This document shows positions 7,198 to 17,101 of a stretch of DNA of 64,000 nt, one piece after another (position 1 is the stretch's first letter; every line of letters starts with the position of its first letter). A model generated the notes under the pieces. It was not told the origin of the DNA. It saw nothing but the letters and a program-made list of their open reading frames with translations, and searched no databases. This stretch comes from Caryophanales bacterium (GTDB taxonomy: Bacteria > Bacillota > Bacilli > Bacillales > Amphibacillaceae), in NCBI GenBank assembly GCA_029257405.1, contig JARIBO010000029.1, positions 1-64,000 of the forward strand. Reading direction: 5' to 3'. The translations under genes were made by a program, and so were the position numbers.

Positions 7198-9292
7198 TCA
7201 CGAATATAGGCTCCAGGGCTTAACGTGTACAGATTGTGCAAAACAATTTGAAAAAAACATTCGAAATATCGCTACTGTAGAAAACGTTCAGTTAAACTTT
7301 GGTGCATCTAAAGTAACCGTTACCGGTGAAATTACTGAAGAAGATTTAAATAATGCTGGGGCTTTTGATAATATTAAAGTAATTGAGAATAATAATAAAA
7401 ATACGTTTAAAAAAACACCTTTCTTTAAAATTCGGCAAAATCAAACAATGATTTTATCTTTAATCTTTCTTATTATTGGGTATGCTTTTTCGTTTAGTTT
7501 AGGAGCTAACTCACCCGTTACAATTGGTTTATTTCTTACCGCTATTTTAGTTGGTGGATTTGAAATGTTTATCACTGGCTTCAAAAACTTAAGTCGTTTT
7601 ATTTTTGATATGAAAACGTTAATGACAATTGCAATTCTCGGTGCAGCGATTATTGGCCAGTGGGCTGAAGCTGCTGCTGTTGTCTTTTTATTCGGCGTAA
7701 GTGAAGCACTTGAAGAGTATTCGATAAATAAAGCAAGGCAATCAATCCATTCGCTTATGGACATTGCTCCTAATGTAGCGATTATCAAAAAAGGTAAAGA
7801 GCTGATTGAACGTCACGTGGACGATATCGTTGTCTCTGACGTTATGGTAATTAAACCTGGCGAAAAAATTCCCATGGACGGAAAAGTGATTAAAGGACAA
7901 ACTTCAATTAATCAAGCAGCGATTACTGGCGAATCAATGCCTGTTCATAAATCAACAGGAAGTGATGTTTTTGCAGGGACTTTAAATGAAGAAGGTTCAA
8001 TTGAAGTCATGGTTACAAAATTGGTTGCTGATACAACCATTGCAAAAATCATTCATTTAGTTGAAGAAGCGCAAGCCGAAAAAGCGCCTGCACAAAAATT
8101 TGTCGATCAATTTGCTAAATATTATACACCTGCTATTATTGTTATCGCTATTTTAGTCGCTATATTGCCACCTATCTTCTTTAGTGGGGATTGGTCACAT
8201 TGGGTTTACTTAGGTCTTGCTACACTTGTTGTTGGTTGTCCTTGTGCCTTAGTTATCTCGACCCCTGTTGCAATCGTTACAGCAATAGGTAATGCAGCTA
8301 AGCACGGCGTACTCATAAAAGGTGGCGTTCATTTAGAAGAAACAGGTCGACTTGATGCAATTGCTTTTGATAAAACGGGTACATTAACAAATGGAACGCC
8401 AGAAGTTACTTCTGTTATTTCATTAAATAATCAAACTGAAGCTGAAATTTTACAAATAGCTACTGCTATTGAAATGTTTTCACAGCACCCTATCGCTTCA
8501 GCAATTATCCGTAAAACAAAAAAAGAAAAATTAACAGCACTTCAAGCAACCGACTTCCAATCAATCACTGGTAAAGGTGCTAAAGCTCTTGTTAATAATA
8601 AAACATATTACATCGGTAACCCTAAACTTTTTCAAACATTAATAGGTGGTTCGATACAAACAGAAGAAATCACTCGTCTACAAACCAAAGGAAACACCGT
8701 CATGCTAATCGGTACAGATACAGAACTCATTGGAATCATTGCTGTAGCCGATCAAGTACGTACGACAAGTAAAAATGTAATCAGTCAGTTAAAAAAACTA
8801 GGTATCAAAGAAACAATCATGCTAACAGGGGATAATCAAGCAACGGGAGAAACCATTGCTAATCAACTTGGCTTAAGTTCTGTCAAAGCTGATTTATTAC
8901 CTGAAGATAAACTAAAAGAAATTGAAGACCTTAAACAAAGATATGGACGTGTTGCCATGGTTGGTGACGGGATTAATGATGCGCCTGCACTTGCGACTGC
9001 TTCAGTTGGAATAGCCATGGGTGGCGGTGGAACAGACGCCGCACTTGAAACAGCTGACATTGCACTGATGGCAGATGATTTAAATAAACTACCCTTTACA
9101 ATTAATCTAAGTCGAAAAGCCGTGCGAATCATTAAACAAAATATTACTTTTGCACTCGGACTTAAATTAATTGCATTATTACTCGTTATTCCTGGTTTAC
9201 TTACATTATGGATTGCAATTATCGCAGATGTTGGAGCGACACTTTTAGTTGTTCTCAATTCTATGCGTTTAATCCGAACAGGAAAATTATAA
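7190..9292 (+). CDS. cadA: Heavy-metal P1B-type ATPase (Cd/Zn/Pb efflux)
   Basis: Membrane pump that exports divalent soft metals using ATP. The 700-aa protein contains one N-terminal HMA domain with GLTCTDC, about eight membrane segments, the actuator motif TGES, the transmembrane CPC motif (VVGCPCALV), the phosphorylation site DKTGTLT, the HP motif SQHPIAS and the hinge GDGINDAPAL. CPC places it in the P1B-2 Zn/Cd/Pb class. Start ATG 7190 follows GAAGGTG and overlaps the cadC stop, so the two are co-translated. Ion preference cannot be fixed from sequence. Confidence 0.93.
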   Translation: MSSHEYRLQGLTCTDCAKQFEKNIRNIATVENVQLNFGASKVTVTGEITEEDLNNAGAFDNIKVIENNNKNTFKKTPFFKIRQNQTMILSLIFLIIGYAFSFSLGANSPVTIGLFLTAILVGGFEMFITGFKNLSRFIFDMKTLMTIAILGAAIIGQWAEAAAVVFLFGVSEALEEYSINKARQSIHSLMDIAPNVAIIKKGKELIERHVDDIVVSDVMVIKPGEKIPMDGKVIKGQTSINQAAITGESMPVHKSTGSDVFAGTLNEEGSIEVMVTKLVADTTIAKIIHLVEEAQAEKAPAQKFVDQFAKYYTPAIIVIAILVAILPPIFFSGDWSHWVYLGLATLVVGCPCALVISTPVAIVTAIGNAAKHGVLIKGGVHLEETGRLDAIAFDKTGTLTNGTPEVTSVISLNNQTEAEILQIATAIEMFSQHPIASAIIRKTKKEKLTALQATDFQSITGKGAKALVNNKTYYIGNPKLFQTLIGGSIQTEEITRLQTKGNTVMLIGTDTELIGIIAVADQVRTTSKNVISQLKKLGIKETIMLTGDNQATGETIANQLGLSSVKADLLPEDKLKEIEDLKQRYGRVAMVGDGINDAPALATASVGIAMGGGGTDAALETADIALMADDLNKLPFTINLSRKAVRIIKQNITFALGLKLIALLLVIPGLLTLWIAIIADVGATLLVVLNSMRLIRTGKL

Positions 9293-9352
9293 TATTAGTT
9301 TAAATATTGCATTTTCTGGGAAATACTAAAGAATATAGAGAGGAGTTTTTTA

Positions 9353-9835
9353 TTGAAGAAATTAAATTTATTGTTGTTTTCAAGTTTTTTACTATTAGGC
9401 GCAGCTGGGTGTTCAAGTAATGACAATGACTCGACACCTCCAGCTAATGACGAACCTGCAGTTGAAAATGAAAATACACCTAGTGACGAAACAACTAAAG
9501 AGAGTTCTAATTCTGAGGCTTTGCACTTTACAGATTTTGACCTAGATGTAGACTATGCCAAGAACAAAGAATATGAAGCAGAATATGAATTAGATAATGG
9601 AAATATAGAATCAGAAATCAAAGATGATTTTAATGATTTAAAGCTTAAAGGTGAGGAAGCTTTTGATAAACTTGAGCCGATGCTTCTAAAATTAAATATT
9701 AAACAAGAAACACCTAAAGAAGAAGCCATTCAAGATACGCTAAACGTTTTTAATCTACCTGATGATTATACTAAATTCGAATTAGAAATAACCTTTGACG
9801 ACGGGACCGAAATTGAATTTGAAGATAGAAAATAA
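9353..9835 (+). CDS. YusW-like lipoprotein
   Basis: A 160-aa predicted lipoprotein: a lipobox in LLGAAGCSS gives cleavage before Cys20, followed by a low-complexity acidic linker to about residue 55. The C-terminal part (HFTDFDLDVDY onward, with alternating acidic strands and NVFNLPDDY) resembles the YusW-like family, whose function is unknown. The start is TTG 9353 with AGGAG 8 nt upstream. It is a separate unit, 60 nt after cadA, with its own terminator. Confidence 0.75.
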   Translation: MKKLNLLLFSSFLLLGAAGCSSNDNDSTPPANDEPAVENENTPSDETTKESSNSEALHFTDFDLDVDYAKNKEYEAEYELDNGNIESEIKDDFNDLKLKGEEAFDKLEPMLLKLNIKQETPKEEAIQDTLNVFNLPDDYTKFELEITFDDGTEIEFEDRK

Positions 9836-9836
9836 G

Positions 9837-9867
9837 AAAAAACCTCACTTTTAAAGTGAGGTTTTTT
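9837..9867. terminator. Bidirectional terminator after the YusW-like gene
   Basis: AAAAAACCTCACTTT pairs with AAAGTGAGGTTTTTT. T/A tracts on both sides allow use by the plus-strand lipoprotein gene and by the minus-strand transporter gene, whose stop codon it touches. Confidence 0.9.
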
Positions 9868-10831
9868 AACCTTTAACACATAATTTTTTATTCTGATACA
9901 AACCGAATGTTCGAGCCAGTAAGTAAAGTGCTAAAGCGATTAGTCCTATAATTTGTAAATGAATTAACCATTTTAAATAAATAAGTTCTGTTAATTCATA
10001 CATCATAAATGTAGCGTTTGTTACAGCGGCTGTTGGGAAAAGCATCGCCCACCATGAAACAAAAAATGGCACTTTTAAATAATGCTTGATTTGATATAAA
10101 AATAGTAAGCCTATATAAAAAGCAAAACCATATAAGATAAATGCAAATCCATTCGCTTCTCCAAATATTTTAACATACGACATAAAACCTATTGCTGGTG
10201 GTGCAAGTAAAATAAACACTGTTGGGCGTAACATGGGCGGTAATGGCCCTTTGAAAAACATTCTATTCATAAACAATGTAAAATAAATAATACTAAATAT
10301 TATACCTAAACTGAAATAAAATATATTTATTTCCACACCCACATGGTATACTCCTGCAAGTGGAACTACTATATTACCAACTATCGGAATAAACCAAACT
10401 GGATTAAATTGTTCGATTTTTAATGATTGTTGCCACATTAAATCGGTTAGTAAAAATAAAGTTAAAAACAATTGAATAATGGCACCAATTGCCCAAATAA
10501 CAAACGAAACAGTCTCATTAACTTCATAAAATATTAAACCAACCATTAAAAAACTAATCGAGATAGCTCCAAAAAAGTTTGTTTTTACAGGATGATTTAA
10601 TTCTTCTTTAATATCTTCTGGGTACTTAATTAACCGGTACAAAAATATACCTGATATAATAATAAAAATAAGGATTGTTAAACTAAACAATATTGTAGAA
10701 ACAATATTTACTAAACCGTACATGTCTTCATACTGTTTGACAGCAAATGTTGTACCAGCAAGTCCCATCACACTCGCAAATAAAGCGATCGGGAAATAAC
10801 GTAACCCTCTTTCTTTTTCCACTCCACTCAC
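9866..10831 (-). CDS. TDT-family (SLAC1/TehA-like) membrane transporter
   Basis: Integral membrane protein of about 320 aa with roughly ten hydrophobic segments across its whole length. The start FPIALFASVMGLAGTTFA and the overall pattern match the tellurite-resistance/dicarboxylate transporter and SLAC1 anion-channel family. Substrate unknown. Start choice is uncertain: GTG 10831 has GGAGA only one base away, and GTG 10822 has better spacing from the same GGAG. It is monocistronic and convergent with the lipoprotein gene. Confidence 0.75.
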   Translation of the reverse strand: MSGVEKERGLRYFPIALFASVMGLAGTTFAVKQYEDMYGLVNIVSTILFSLTILIFIIISGIFLYRLIKYPEDIKEELNHPVKTNFFGAISISFLMVGLIFYEVNETVSFVIWAIGAIIQLFLTLFLLTDLMWQQSLKIEQFNPVWFIPIVGNIVVPLAGVYHVGVEINIFYFSLGIIFSIIYFTLFMNRMFFKGPLPPMLRPTVFILLAPPAIGFMSYVKIFGEANGFAFILYGFAFYIGLLFLYQIKHYLKVPFFVSWWAMLFPTAAVTNATFMMYELTELIYLKWLIHLQIIGLIALALYLLARTFGLYQNKKLCVKG

Positions 10832-10981
10832 TCTCCATTTTCTTTTATTCGATTATCTTAACAATACGAAATATTGCGCGCCCCGTCATCTTATTTGCTT
10901 ACACATACCCCTATAAGCATATAACGAGCAATATTTTCTGAAAAAAGTTATAATAAAATTAACAGTTAGAGGAGGAATACA

Positions 10982-11317
10982 ATGTCTAAATTTAAGGATT
11001 TATCATCTTTAGAAGAAGTAAATAATTTTATCTCTGAAAATCAACTTGCTTTTTTATATTTTACAACGCCAAATTGTAGTGTTTGTCATGGGTTACAACC
11101 TCAAATCGAAGAAATGATGAAACAATATCCTGAAATTAACGCTAGACATATTGACGCAAGTTTAGTTCCTGAAGCTGCTGGGCAGTTTTCTGTATTTACA
11201 GCACCAGTATTACTGCTTTTTGTTGAGGGTAAAGAATACTTACGCGAAGCACGTATCGTTCAAACTCAAAAATTAAATGACGATTTAAATCGAATCTACA
11301 CAAATGTGATTAACTAA
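10982..11317 (+). CDS. Thioredoxin-like protein
   Basis: A 111-aa thioredoxin fold with redox motif Cys-Ser-Val-Cys (TPNCSVCHG) near residue 32 and the cis-Pro loop FTAPVLLLF. The CSVC pair instead of CGPC suggests a YtpP/YdbP-type thioredoxin-like protein, not the main TrxA. No signal peptide, so cytoplasmic. AGAGGAGG lies 7 nt before the ATG. It is monocistronic, ending in its own terminator. Confidence 0.85.
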   Translation: MSKFKDLSSLEEVNNFISENQLAFLYFTTPNCSVCHGLQPQIEEMMKQYPEINARHIDASLVPEAAGQFSVFTAPVLLLFVEGKEYLREARIVQTQKLNDDLNRIYTNVIN

Positions 11318-11335
11318 AAGTTAATCACATTTTTT
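11302..11335 (+). terminator. Terminator of the thioredoxin-like gene
   Basis: AAATGTGATTAAC pairs with GTTAATCACATTT around a 5-nt loop, followed by TTT. It overlaps the last codons of the gene. Confidence 0.88.
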
Positions 11336-11346
11336 ATTTTAATTAA

Positions 11347-11392
11347 TAAAAAAGTACTCTCTAAAGTTGGCTTGGCAATTTTAGGGAGTACT
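11347..11392 (-). terminator. Terminator of the urease operon
   Basis: AGTACTCTCTAAA and TTTAGGGAGTACT pair with one G-U. Read on the minus strand the hairpin is followed by TTTTTT. It lies 11 nt after the ureD stop. Confidence 0.88.
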
Positions 11393-11403
11393 AACATAAT
11401 ATA

Positions 11404-12240
11404 CTATTTTTTTTCAATTATAAAGTTTGATAAAACTTCCCAAACTTTATCCATTTCTTGTTTTAATAAAACAAGGTCAGAAGCAAGCCATCTTAAATTA
11501 ACTGCCTTTTCTTCAAGAAGTGCTGCACCAACTTGAACTTCTTTTATTTCTTGAAGCTCTTCATTTAATTTTTTTATGTCAATTTCATGGGCATTAGGAC
11601 TTACAAACCATAATGAACCTACATATAAATGTTCTTCAAGTAAACCTAATTGAACCAAATCAGTTTCTTCAGGTTTAAATGAAAGTGCATCATAAATTAA
11701 ACACTCATCTTCCAACCAAACTTGAAAGTTCGTTCTAACATCTTCATATGCAAATATTTCTCCGCGCGTTGTACGTCCTGGAGCTAATATTTCTCCCCAG
11801 AGTAACGTTGCGTCTTTTGCCATGTTAATAATTGTTTTTCCTTTGAATTTTGCTGTTTCAAAAGGAATAACTGCTTCTGTTTTCCAAGCAAGTGTTGCAT
11901 TTGAAGCAATAGATACATCAATATTTTGTGTGCTCCACATACCATTAAACGATGGATACATTTTTGTTGCTGATTGTGGAATTAAACAAACACTTGTATC
12001 TTCAGCAAGGTTTATATCAAATTTATTTTGATCTCCTGCTACTAGTCCACCTGCAGTTTCTACCATATAAACAGTAGCTTCAGCTGGATTTTTAGGATTC
12101 ATATGCAGTGCACGACTTGCTCTAAGAGGTGGTAATTGATAATAGTTTTCGATGATTGTTTTGTTTCTGCGTTTTTCAAAATTTAATGACAATTGACCAT
12201 AATGACTTGGTCTATTAGACGGACTTTTGCGCAGAGTCAT
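11404..12240 (-). CDS. ureD: Urease accessory protein UreD
   Basis: Scaffold protein (UreH in other species) that binds apo-urease and recruits UreF and UreG for nickel insertion. The 278-aa protein shows the family features [10 protein letters not shown], the GG-VAGD segment ([10 protein letters not shown]), and [10 protein letters not shown]. It overlaps ureG by 26 nt; AGAGGT within ureG precedes ATG 12240 by 5 nt. It is the last gene of ureABCEFGD, the order typical of staphylococci. Confidence 0.94.
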   Translation of the reverse strand: MTLRKSPSNRPSHYGQLSLNFEKRRNKTIIENYYQLPPLRASRALHMNPKNPAEATVYMVETAGGLVAGDQNKFDINLAEDTSVCLIPQSATKMYPSFNGMWSTQNIDVSIASNATLAWKTEAVIPFETAKFKGKTIINMAKDATLLWGEILAPGRTTRGEIFAYEDVRTNFQVWLEDECLIYDALSFKPEETDLVQLGLLEEHLYVGSLWFVSPNAHEIDIKKLNEELQEIKEVQVGAALLEEKAVNLRWLASDLVLLKQEMDKVWEVLSNFIIEKK

Positions 12241-12853
12241 CAGATACCTCTTCTAATAATAAATCCGATTTAATCCAAGATACAATTTCTCCAACACCTT
12301 TATTGGATTTTATATCTGCAAAAACAAACGGTCTATCATTTCTTGATACTTTTGTATCTTTAATCATTTCATCAAGGTCTACACCAACATATGGCGCAAG
12401 GTCAGTTTTGTTTACGACAAGAAAGTCTGATCGCGTAACTCCTGGTCCACCTTTTCTTGGAATATCGCCACCTGCAGAAACATCAATTACATAAATAAAC
12501 GCATCAACTAATTCAGGACTAAATGTTGCTGATAAGTTATCCCCACCACTTTCTACGATAACAATATCTAAATCATCAAAACGACTTTTTAGTTCGTCGA
12601 TTGCTTCAAAGTTCATTGAAGCATCTTCACGAATTGCTGTATGTGGACAACCACCTGTTTCAACACCTATAATTCGTTCAGAATCAATAACACTTTCTTT
12701 AATTAAATAATCAGCATCTTCTCTTGTATAGATATCATTTGTAATAACACCTATACTATAATCTTCTTTCATTTGTTCTAATAATGCTTTAACTAGCGTT
12801 GTTTTACCCGTACCTACTGGTCCACCAATGCCGAGATGTATTGTTTTACTCAT
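12215..12853 (-). CDS. ureG: Urease accessory GTPase UreG
   Basis: SIMIBI-class GTPase that drives nickel delivery to urease. The 212-aa protein has the P-loop GGPVGTGKT at residues 9-17, the nickel-binding CPH motif in [26 protein letters not shown], and the base-specificity motif NKTDL. GGAGG lies 8 nt before the ATG. It follows ureF after an unusual 154-nt structured gap. Confidence 0.97.
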   Translation of the reverse strand: MSKTIHLGIGGPVGTGKTTLVKALLEQMKEDYSIGVITNDIYTREDADYLIKESVIDSERIIGVETGGCPHTAIREDASMNFEAIDELKSRFDDLDIVIVESGGDNLSATFSPELVDAFIYVIDVSAGGDIPRKGGPGVTRSDFLVVNKTDLAPYVGVDLDEMIKDTKVSRNDRPFVFADIKSNKGVGEIVSWIKSDLLLEEVSDDSAQKSV

Positions 12854-12930
12854 TAATATTACCTCCTTATATATATTCGTATTGCTATAACATTCTACAT
12901 TTATTTAAATTTATCATGAAACAGAAAATT

Positions 12931-12993
12931 GTCACCTTTTTGATTTAGGATGATGATGTTAACTCTCGTTTAACCTTCCTAAAATAACGTGAC
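12931..12993 (-). other. Structured intercistronic region between ureF and ureG
   Basis: Nested inverted repeats: outer GTCAC/GTGAC, middle TTTAGGA/TCCTAAA, inner GTTAAC/GTTTAAC. On the minus strand there is no T-tract after the fold, so it does not look like a simple terminator. It may stabilise or process the ure mRNA. Confidence 0.5.
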
Positions 12994-13007
12994 GAATTCC
13001 TGTATTT

Positions 13008-13748
13008 TTATGAAATAAATAACCTTGAATTTAAGAACTCATGACGCATAGAAGAGATTTCAAGAGCTATTGAATTATTATCAAGATCATCTAACCCGTA
13101 ATCCATGACATCTTCAGCTACCTCTTCAATAATTGGTAACATAGCATGAACTGTTTTTACTCCACTCATCTGTCCGACTGGAACAGCGCGAACAGCATTT
13201 AACACAAGGGCTGTGATTGATGAGTAAAGAAATGTTTCAAGTGACATCTTAGGACTAACATCAATTAATGCCGTGTATATTCCATATACAACAGAATAAT
13301 GATTTTTGACTTCTTTGTTTCTAAATTTCTTGAGCCATACTGACATGAACTCATCATCAATCAATGGTTCGATTGTTCTTGAAAATTGTCTTCCCATCAT
13401 CATGCTTCCTTCTCTTGTTTCTGGAGAAAGTTTTACAGCATGACATATATTTTCTAATTTAATAAGGCCTTCTAAGTCGCGTTCTTTTGTTAAACGGTAA
13501 GCTTCTTTAGCGATTATTGCATCTCCAGAAGCAAAGTTATGACGAAGATACATTTCACAGAATACTTTTAAGTCTGCTTCATTACGAATATCATCTTCTT
13601 GGATATATGTTTCCATTCCAAATGAATGCGCAAAGTTCCCAGATGGGAAAGCTGAATCATGAATTTGAATCAGATGTAAGTATGACTGATTAATGCTGGT
13701 GTCCTTTGTACTTGAATGTTTCTTTGAATCTTCTCTCTGATTGTTCAT
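13008..13748 (-). CDS. ureF: Urease accessory protein UreF
   Basis: Activates UreG within the UreD-UreF-UreG complex during urease maturation. All-helical protein, 246 aa from this start. The family segment [22 protein letters not shown] begins near residue 25, and [15 protein letters not shown] is near residue 180. The start is uncertain. ATG 13748 has GGGGG nearby but gives an N-terminal extension of about 20 residues that overlaps ureE by 59 nt. Most UreF proteins start just before HL, where only ATT is available. Confidence 0.88.
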   Translation of the reverse strand: MNNQREDSKKHSSTKDTSINQSYLHLIQIHDSAFPSGNFAHSFGMETYIQEDDIRNEADLKVFCEMYLRHNFASGDAIIAKEAYRLTKERDLEGLIKLENICHAVKLSPETREGSMMMGRQFSRTIEPLIDDEFMSVWLKKFRNKEVKNHYSVVYGIYTALIDVSPKMSLETFLYSSITALVLNAVRAVPVGQMSGVKTVHAMLPIIEEVAEDVMDYGLDDLDNNSIALEISSMRHEFLNSRLFIS

Positions 13749-14133
13749 AATTAACCCCCACATCATCAAGCAACGTTTCTAGTGTATGATCATAACGAAC
13801 GAGAATTTCATCTTCTTCAATAATACACGGTGTATGACGATTTCCTATTTCAAAAGCTGCTTTACCCATTTCTTCCATTGTTTTTGGTTTAATCACATAT
13901 ACTTTTTCTAGCTTTGTTCGAATTACAATCAATGAATCTTCATCTTCATATAATACATCACCATAACGGAGTGTTCCACTGCTCTCAAGCGAGATTGCAA
14001 CTTCTTTACCACTTTCCGTTTTCTTACGGATAATTCTTTTATTTAACTCTTCCCATTCTAGTTCAAGAAAATCAATTTCTTTATCCGTTGAACTAAAATC
14101 TTCGAGATTTCTTACTATTTCTTTAATAATCAT
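13690..14133 (-). CDS. ureE: Urease accessory metallochaperone UreE
   Basis: Nickel-binding chaperone that delivers Ni to the UreG complex. The 147-aa protein has the UreE N-domain, with [11 protein letters not shown] in its middle, and the C-domain motif GNRHTPCII, whose His is the conserved interface nickel ligand. The C-terminus GHQH is a short His tail, unlike the long one of Klebsiella. I chose ATG 14133 because GAGGAGGA lies 7 nt upstream; this matches the usual start (MIIKEI). Confidence 0.94.
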   Translation of the reverse strand: MIIKEIVRNLEDFSSTDKEIDFLELEWEELNKRIIRKKTESGKEVAISLESSGTLRYGDVLYEDEDSLIVIRTKLEKVYVIKPKTMEEMGKAAFEIGNRHTPCIIEEDEILVRYDHTLETLLDDVGVNYEQSERRFKETFKYKGHQH

Positions 14134-14240
14134 AATATAATCCTCCTCACATTTATGCAATAATTGCATATTTCTTCATGTTTTCACTTACTTATTTTAA
14201 CTTTTGATACCTTAATAATTATAAAATCGCAATTAAAAGT

Positions 14241-14297
14241 CGCGGAGTTGACAAGAAATCCTCAAGTTATATGAGGTTTTCTTATCAATTTTCCGCG
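14241..14297 (-). other. Long hairpin between ureC and ureE
   Basis: CGCGGA pairs with TCCGCG on the outside. TTGACAAGAAATCCTCA pairs, with two mismatches, with TGAGGTTTTCTTATCAA inside, around a 7-nt loop. It lies in the 200-nt gap between the structural and accessory genes. It lacks a strong T-tract, so an mRNA-stability or partial-termination element is inferred. Confidence 0.6.
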
Positions 14298-14333
14298 TCA
14301 ATTAAATAATATAATTACTTATATAAATTTGTT

Positions 14334-16046
14334 TTAGAACAAGAAGTATCTTTGTGCCATTGGTAATTCACTTAATGGTTCACACGTAATTATTTCTCCA
14401 TCTACTTTAACTTCATATGTTTCTGCATCAATTTCAACATTAGGTGCTGCGTCGTTGAATTTCATATCTTTCTTAGAAATGTTACGACAATTCTTTACTA
14501 CACCTATACGTTTGTTTAATCCTAGTTTAGCAGGTACGTTCTTTTGAATTGCACTCTGTGATAAGAATGTAATACTTGTATCATGATTTGCTCCACCGTG
14601 TGCAGCATACATGCGACGTCCCATAACTGGTTGTGGTGTTGGGATAGATGCTCCTGGATCTCCTAACTGCGCGTAAGCAATTAGTCCACCTTTAACTACT
14701 CTATCTGCTTTAACACCAAAGAATTGACGGTCCCAGAATACAAGGTCAGCAAACTTACCTTCTTCAATTGAACCTACTTCATGTGAAATTCCTTGTGCAA
14801 TTGCAGGGTTAATTGTGTATTTTGCAATATAACGCTTTGCACGGAAGTTATCTGAACCATTTTTCTCTTCTGGTAAAGCACCACGCTGTAATTTCATCTT
14901 GTGCGCAGTTTGCCATGTTCTTGTAACCATTTCTCCTGCACGTCCCATTGCAAGTGCGTCTGTTGACATCATACTAATGACACCTAAGTCATGTAAAATA
15001 TCTTCAGCTGCAATTGTTTCTGGACGAATTCTTGAATCCGCAAAAGCTACGTCTTCTGGAATTGTATGATGTAAATTATGAGCAACCATAAGCATATCTA
15101 AATGCTCATCAATTGTATTTGTTGTAAATGGTCTTGTTGGGTTTGTTGATGATGGTAAAATGTTTGAGTGACCTGTCAATTCCATAATATCTGGAGCATG
15201 ACCGCCTCCCGCACCTTCAACGTGGAATGAGTGAATAATACGTCCGTCAATTGCACGAACTGTATCCTCAAGGAACCCAGCTTCGTTTAATGTATCCGTA
15301 TGGATAGCAATTTGTACATCTGCTTCGTCAGCTAATTTAAGACTGTAATCAATTGATGATGGAGTTGAACCCCAATCCTCATGAATTTTAAGTCCTGCTG
15401 CACCTGCATCAATTTGTTCTTGCAAAGGAGCTAAAGCTGAAGCATGGCCTTTTCCTAAAATACCTATGTTAATCGGCATATCTTCTACTGATTTTAACAT
15501 TTTCTCGATATTCCATGGACCAGGTGTAACAGTTGTTGCTTTACTTCCTTCTGCTGGACCAGTTCCTCCACCAAATAGTGTAGTAACTCCATTACCAAGT
15601 GCTACGTCAATTTGATCTGGGTTAAGGAAGTGAACATGAGTGTCAACTCCACCCGCTGTAACTATTTGTCCTTCTGCTGACATAACTTCTGTAGCTGCTC
15701 CTACGATCATGTTTGGAGTAACTCCGTCCATTGTATCAGGGTTACCACCCTTACCGATTCCACTGATATAGCCATCTTTCACGCCAATATCTGCTTTATA
15801 AATACCTGTATAGTCAAGAATAAGCGCATTCGTAATAAGTAAATCTAGAACATTCTCTGCACGAGTACGAATTCCATCTTGCCCCATACCTTCACGAAGT
15901 ACTTTTCCACCACCAAAGTTAGCTTCTTCTCCATATGTTGTATAATCTTTTTCTACTTCTATCCAAAGGTTTGTATCAGCGAGTCGAACCTGATCGCCAA
16001 CAGTTGGCCCATAAGTAGCTGCATACTGCTGTCTATTGAATTTCAT
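14334..16046 (-). CDS. ureC: Urease alpha (catalytic) subunit
   Basis: Hydrolyses urea to ammonia and carbamate at a dinickel centre. The 570-aa numbering coincides with Sporosarcina pasteurii UreC. Ligands present: His137 and His139 (THVHF), carbamylated Lys220 (GLKIHEDWG), His249, His275 and Asp363. Catalytic His323 is present in the flap, but the flap Cys322 of the usual MVCHHL motif is Ala (MVAHNL). Known Cys-to-Ala mutants of Klebsiella urease stay active, so this enzyme should be functional. AAAGGAG at the end of ureB precedes the ATG; ureB and ureC are 3 nt apart. Confidence 0.97.
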   Translation of the reverse strand: MKFNRQQYAATYGPTVGDQVRLADTNLWIEVEKDYTTYGEEANFGGGKVLREGMGQDGIRTRAENVLDLLITNALILDYTGIYKADIGVKDGYISGIGKGGNPDTMDGVTPNMIVGAATEVMSAEGQIVTAGGVDTHVHFLNPDQIDVALGNGVTTLFGGGTGPAEGSKATTVTPGPWNIEKMLKSVEDMPINIGILGKGHASALAPLQEQIDAGAAGLKIHEDWGSTPSSIDYSLKLADEADVQIAIHTDTLNEAGFLEDTVRAIDGRIIHSFHVEGAGGGHAPDIMELTGHSNILPSSTNPTRPFTTNTIDEHLDMLMVAHNLHHTIPEDVAFADSRIRPETIAAEDILHDLGVISMMSTDALAMGRAGEMVTRTWQTAHKMKLQRGALPEEKNGSDNFRAKRYIAKYTINPAIAQGISHEVGSIEEGKFADLVFWDRQFFGVKADRVVKGGLIAYAQLGDPGASIPTPQPVMGRRMYAAHGGANHDTSITFLSQSAIQKNVPAKLGLNKRIGVVKNCRNISKKDMKFNDAAPNVEIDAETYEVKVDGEIITCEPLSELPMAQRYFLF

Positions 16047-16049
16047 TGA

Positions 16050-16439
16050 TCATTCAGCTCCTTTAAATTCTAAATCTTTTGCTTTTTGAAGAATCTCTTC
16101 TTCATATCCATCAATCGGACCATTCGTTAAATTAGAAAGACCAAATATGCGACGATCTCCGCCGATTTCTGTCAATTCAACTTCCATTTCTTGACCTGGT
16201 TCGAATCTTGCTGCAGTACCTGCCGGAAGATTCAATCTCATTCCAATACTCGCTTTACGATCGAATGATAAATGTCTATTTGATTCTACGAAATGAATAT
16301 GAGAACCTACCTGAACTGGACGATCTCCAGTATTTGACACACGAATCTTAACTTTCTCACGACCAGCGTTAATTTCTATGTCACCTTCAGCCAGTCTATA
16401 CTCACCTGGTACGATATAATTTTCTTCTTTTTTACTCAT
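16050..16439 (-). CDS. ureB: Urease beta subunit
   Basis: Small structural subunit of the UreABC trimer. The 129-aa protein has the family core [29 protein letters not shown] and [18 protein letters not shown]. The C-terminal tail is a little longer than in Klebsiella. GAAGGAGG lies 9 nt before the ATG. It sits between ureA and ureC as a separate gene; there is no ureAB fusion as in Helicobacter. Confidence 0.96.
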   Translation of the reverse strand: MSKKEENYIVPGEYRLAEGDIEINAGREKVKIRVSNTGDRPVQVGSHIHFVESNRHLSFDRKASIGMRLNLPAGTAARFEPGQEMEVELTEIGGDRRIFGLSNLTNGPIDGYEEEILQKAKDLEFKGAE

Positions 16440-16486
16440 TTATTGCTAGCCTCCTTCTTAATATTCACGTTTACTTTATTACAATA

Positions 16487-16789
16487 TTAATTAATTGGAT
16501 TGTGGACAGTTACAAGCTTTGTTCCATCTGGGAATGTAGCTTCCATCTGAATATCACTAATCATTTCAGGAACACCTTCCATAACGTCATCACTTGTTAA
16601 AACGTGTCTTCCTGATTCCATTAATTCAGCTACTGTTCTTCCATCTCTAGCACCTTCTAAAATGAAACTTGAGATGATCGCAACAGCTTCTGGATAGTTT
16701 AACTTCAAACCTCTTTCTTTTCTTTTTAAAGCTAACTCACTTGCCAGAAAAATGTGTAGTCTTTCTTTTTCAACTAGATTTAAATGCAA
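16487..16789 (-). CDS. ureA: Urease gamma subunit
   Basis: Smallest structural urease subunit, 100 aa, the standard length, with [20 protein letters not shown] and [22 protein letters not shown] chose TTG 16789 because AAGGAGGAG lies 6 nt upstream and the product then begins at the usual position ([10 protein letters not shown]). The ATG at 16819 gives a 10-residue extension whose codons consist of that ribosome site. First gene of the operon. Confidence 0.93.
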   Translation of the reverse strand: MHLNLVEKERLHIFLASELALKRKERGLKLNYPEAVAIISSFILEGARDGRTVAELMESGRHVLTSDDVMEGVPEMISDIQMEATFPDGTKLVTVHNPIN

Positions 16790-16889
16790 TATTGTCTCCT
16801 CCTTTTTGTTTAAAGCCATGCACCACTAAATTTAACATATAATGTCATAGATGCATGTTTATGAGCCTTAATAACGCAGGTTACATTTT

Positions 16890-16922
16890 ACTATACTGTT
16901 GAATTTTAAAAAAATCAACAGT
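16890..16922 (-). promoter_or_regulatory. Putative urease operon promoter with overlapping dyad
   Basis: On the minus strand: TTGATT (16913-16918), 17-nt spacer, TATAGT (16890-16895). The spacer edges form the dyad ACTGTTGA-N12-TCAACAGT (16895-16922), which a regulator could occupy. About 100 nt of leader would precede ureA. A weaker alternative, ATGACA-N17-TAATGT, lies at 16992-17020. Confidence 0.6.
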
Positions 16923-17101
16923 TTTGTTAAGTTGTCACAAAGTCTCTACATCGTAAGTACATAGACTTGACCTTATTTTTGTGAATTTATTACATTATTA
17001 ATTTAAATATACACTGTCATTTTTAAGTAGATAAGAGTGAAGATACCTTCTATATAAAGAGCGCTCATTACTCTTTACGTTTAGTCATACCCTTATCTCA
17101 C

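Noticed and set aside
8863..9258. 131-codon open frame antisense to cadA
   Set aside because: It lies wholly within a clear cadA coding region, has low-complexity Ser/Ala-rich translation and no ribosome site.
10747..10941. 64-codon plus-strand frame over the start of the TDT transporter gene
   Set aside because: No ribosome site, no recognisable features, and it mostly mirrors the transporter gene and its upstream region.
16895..16922. Urease promoter dyad as a third NikR box
   Set aside because: It has the same total length as the NikR boxes, but the half-site ACTGTTGA does not align with GTGTTACG.
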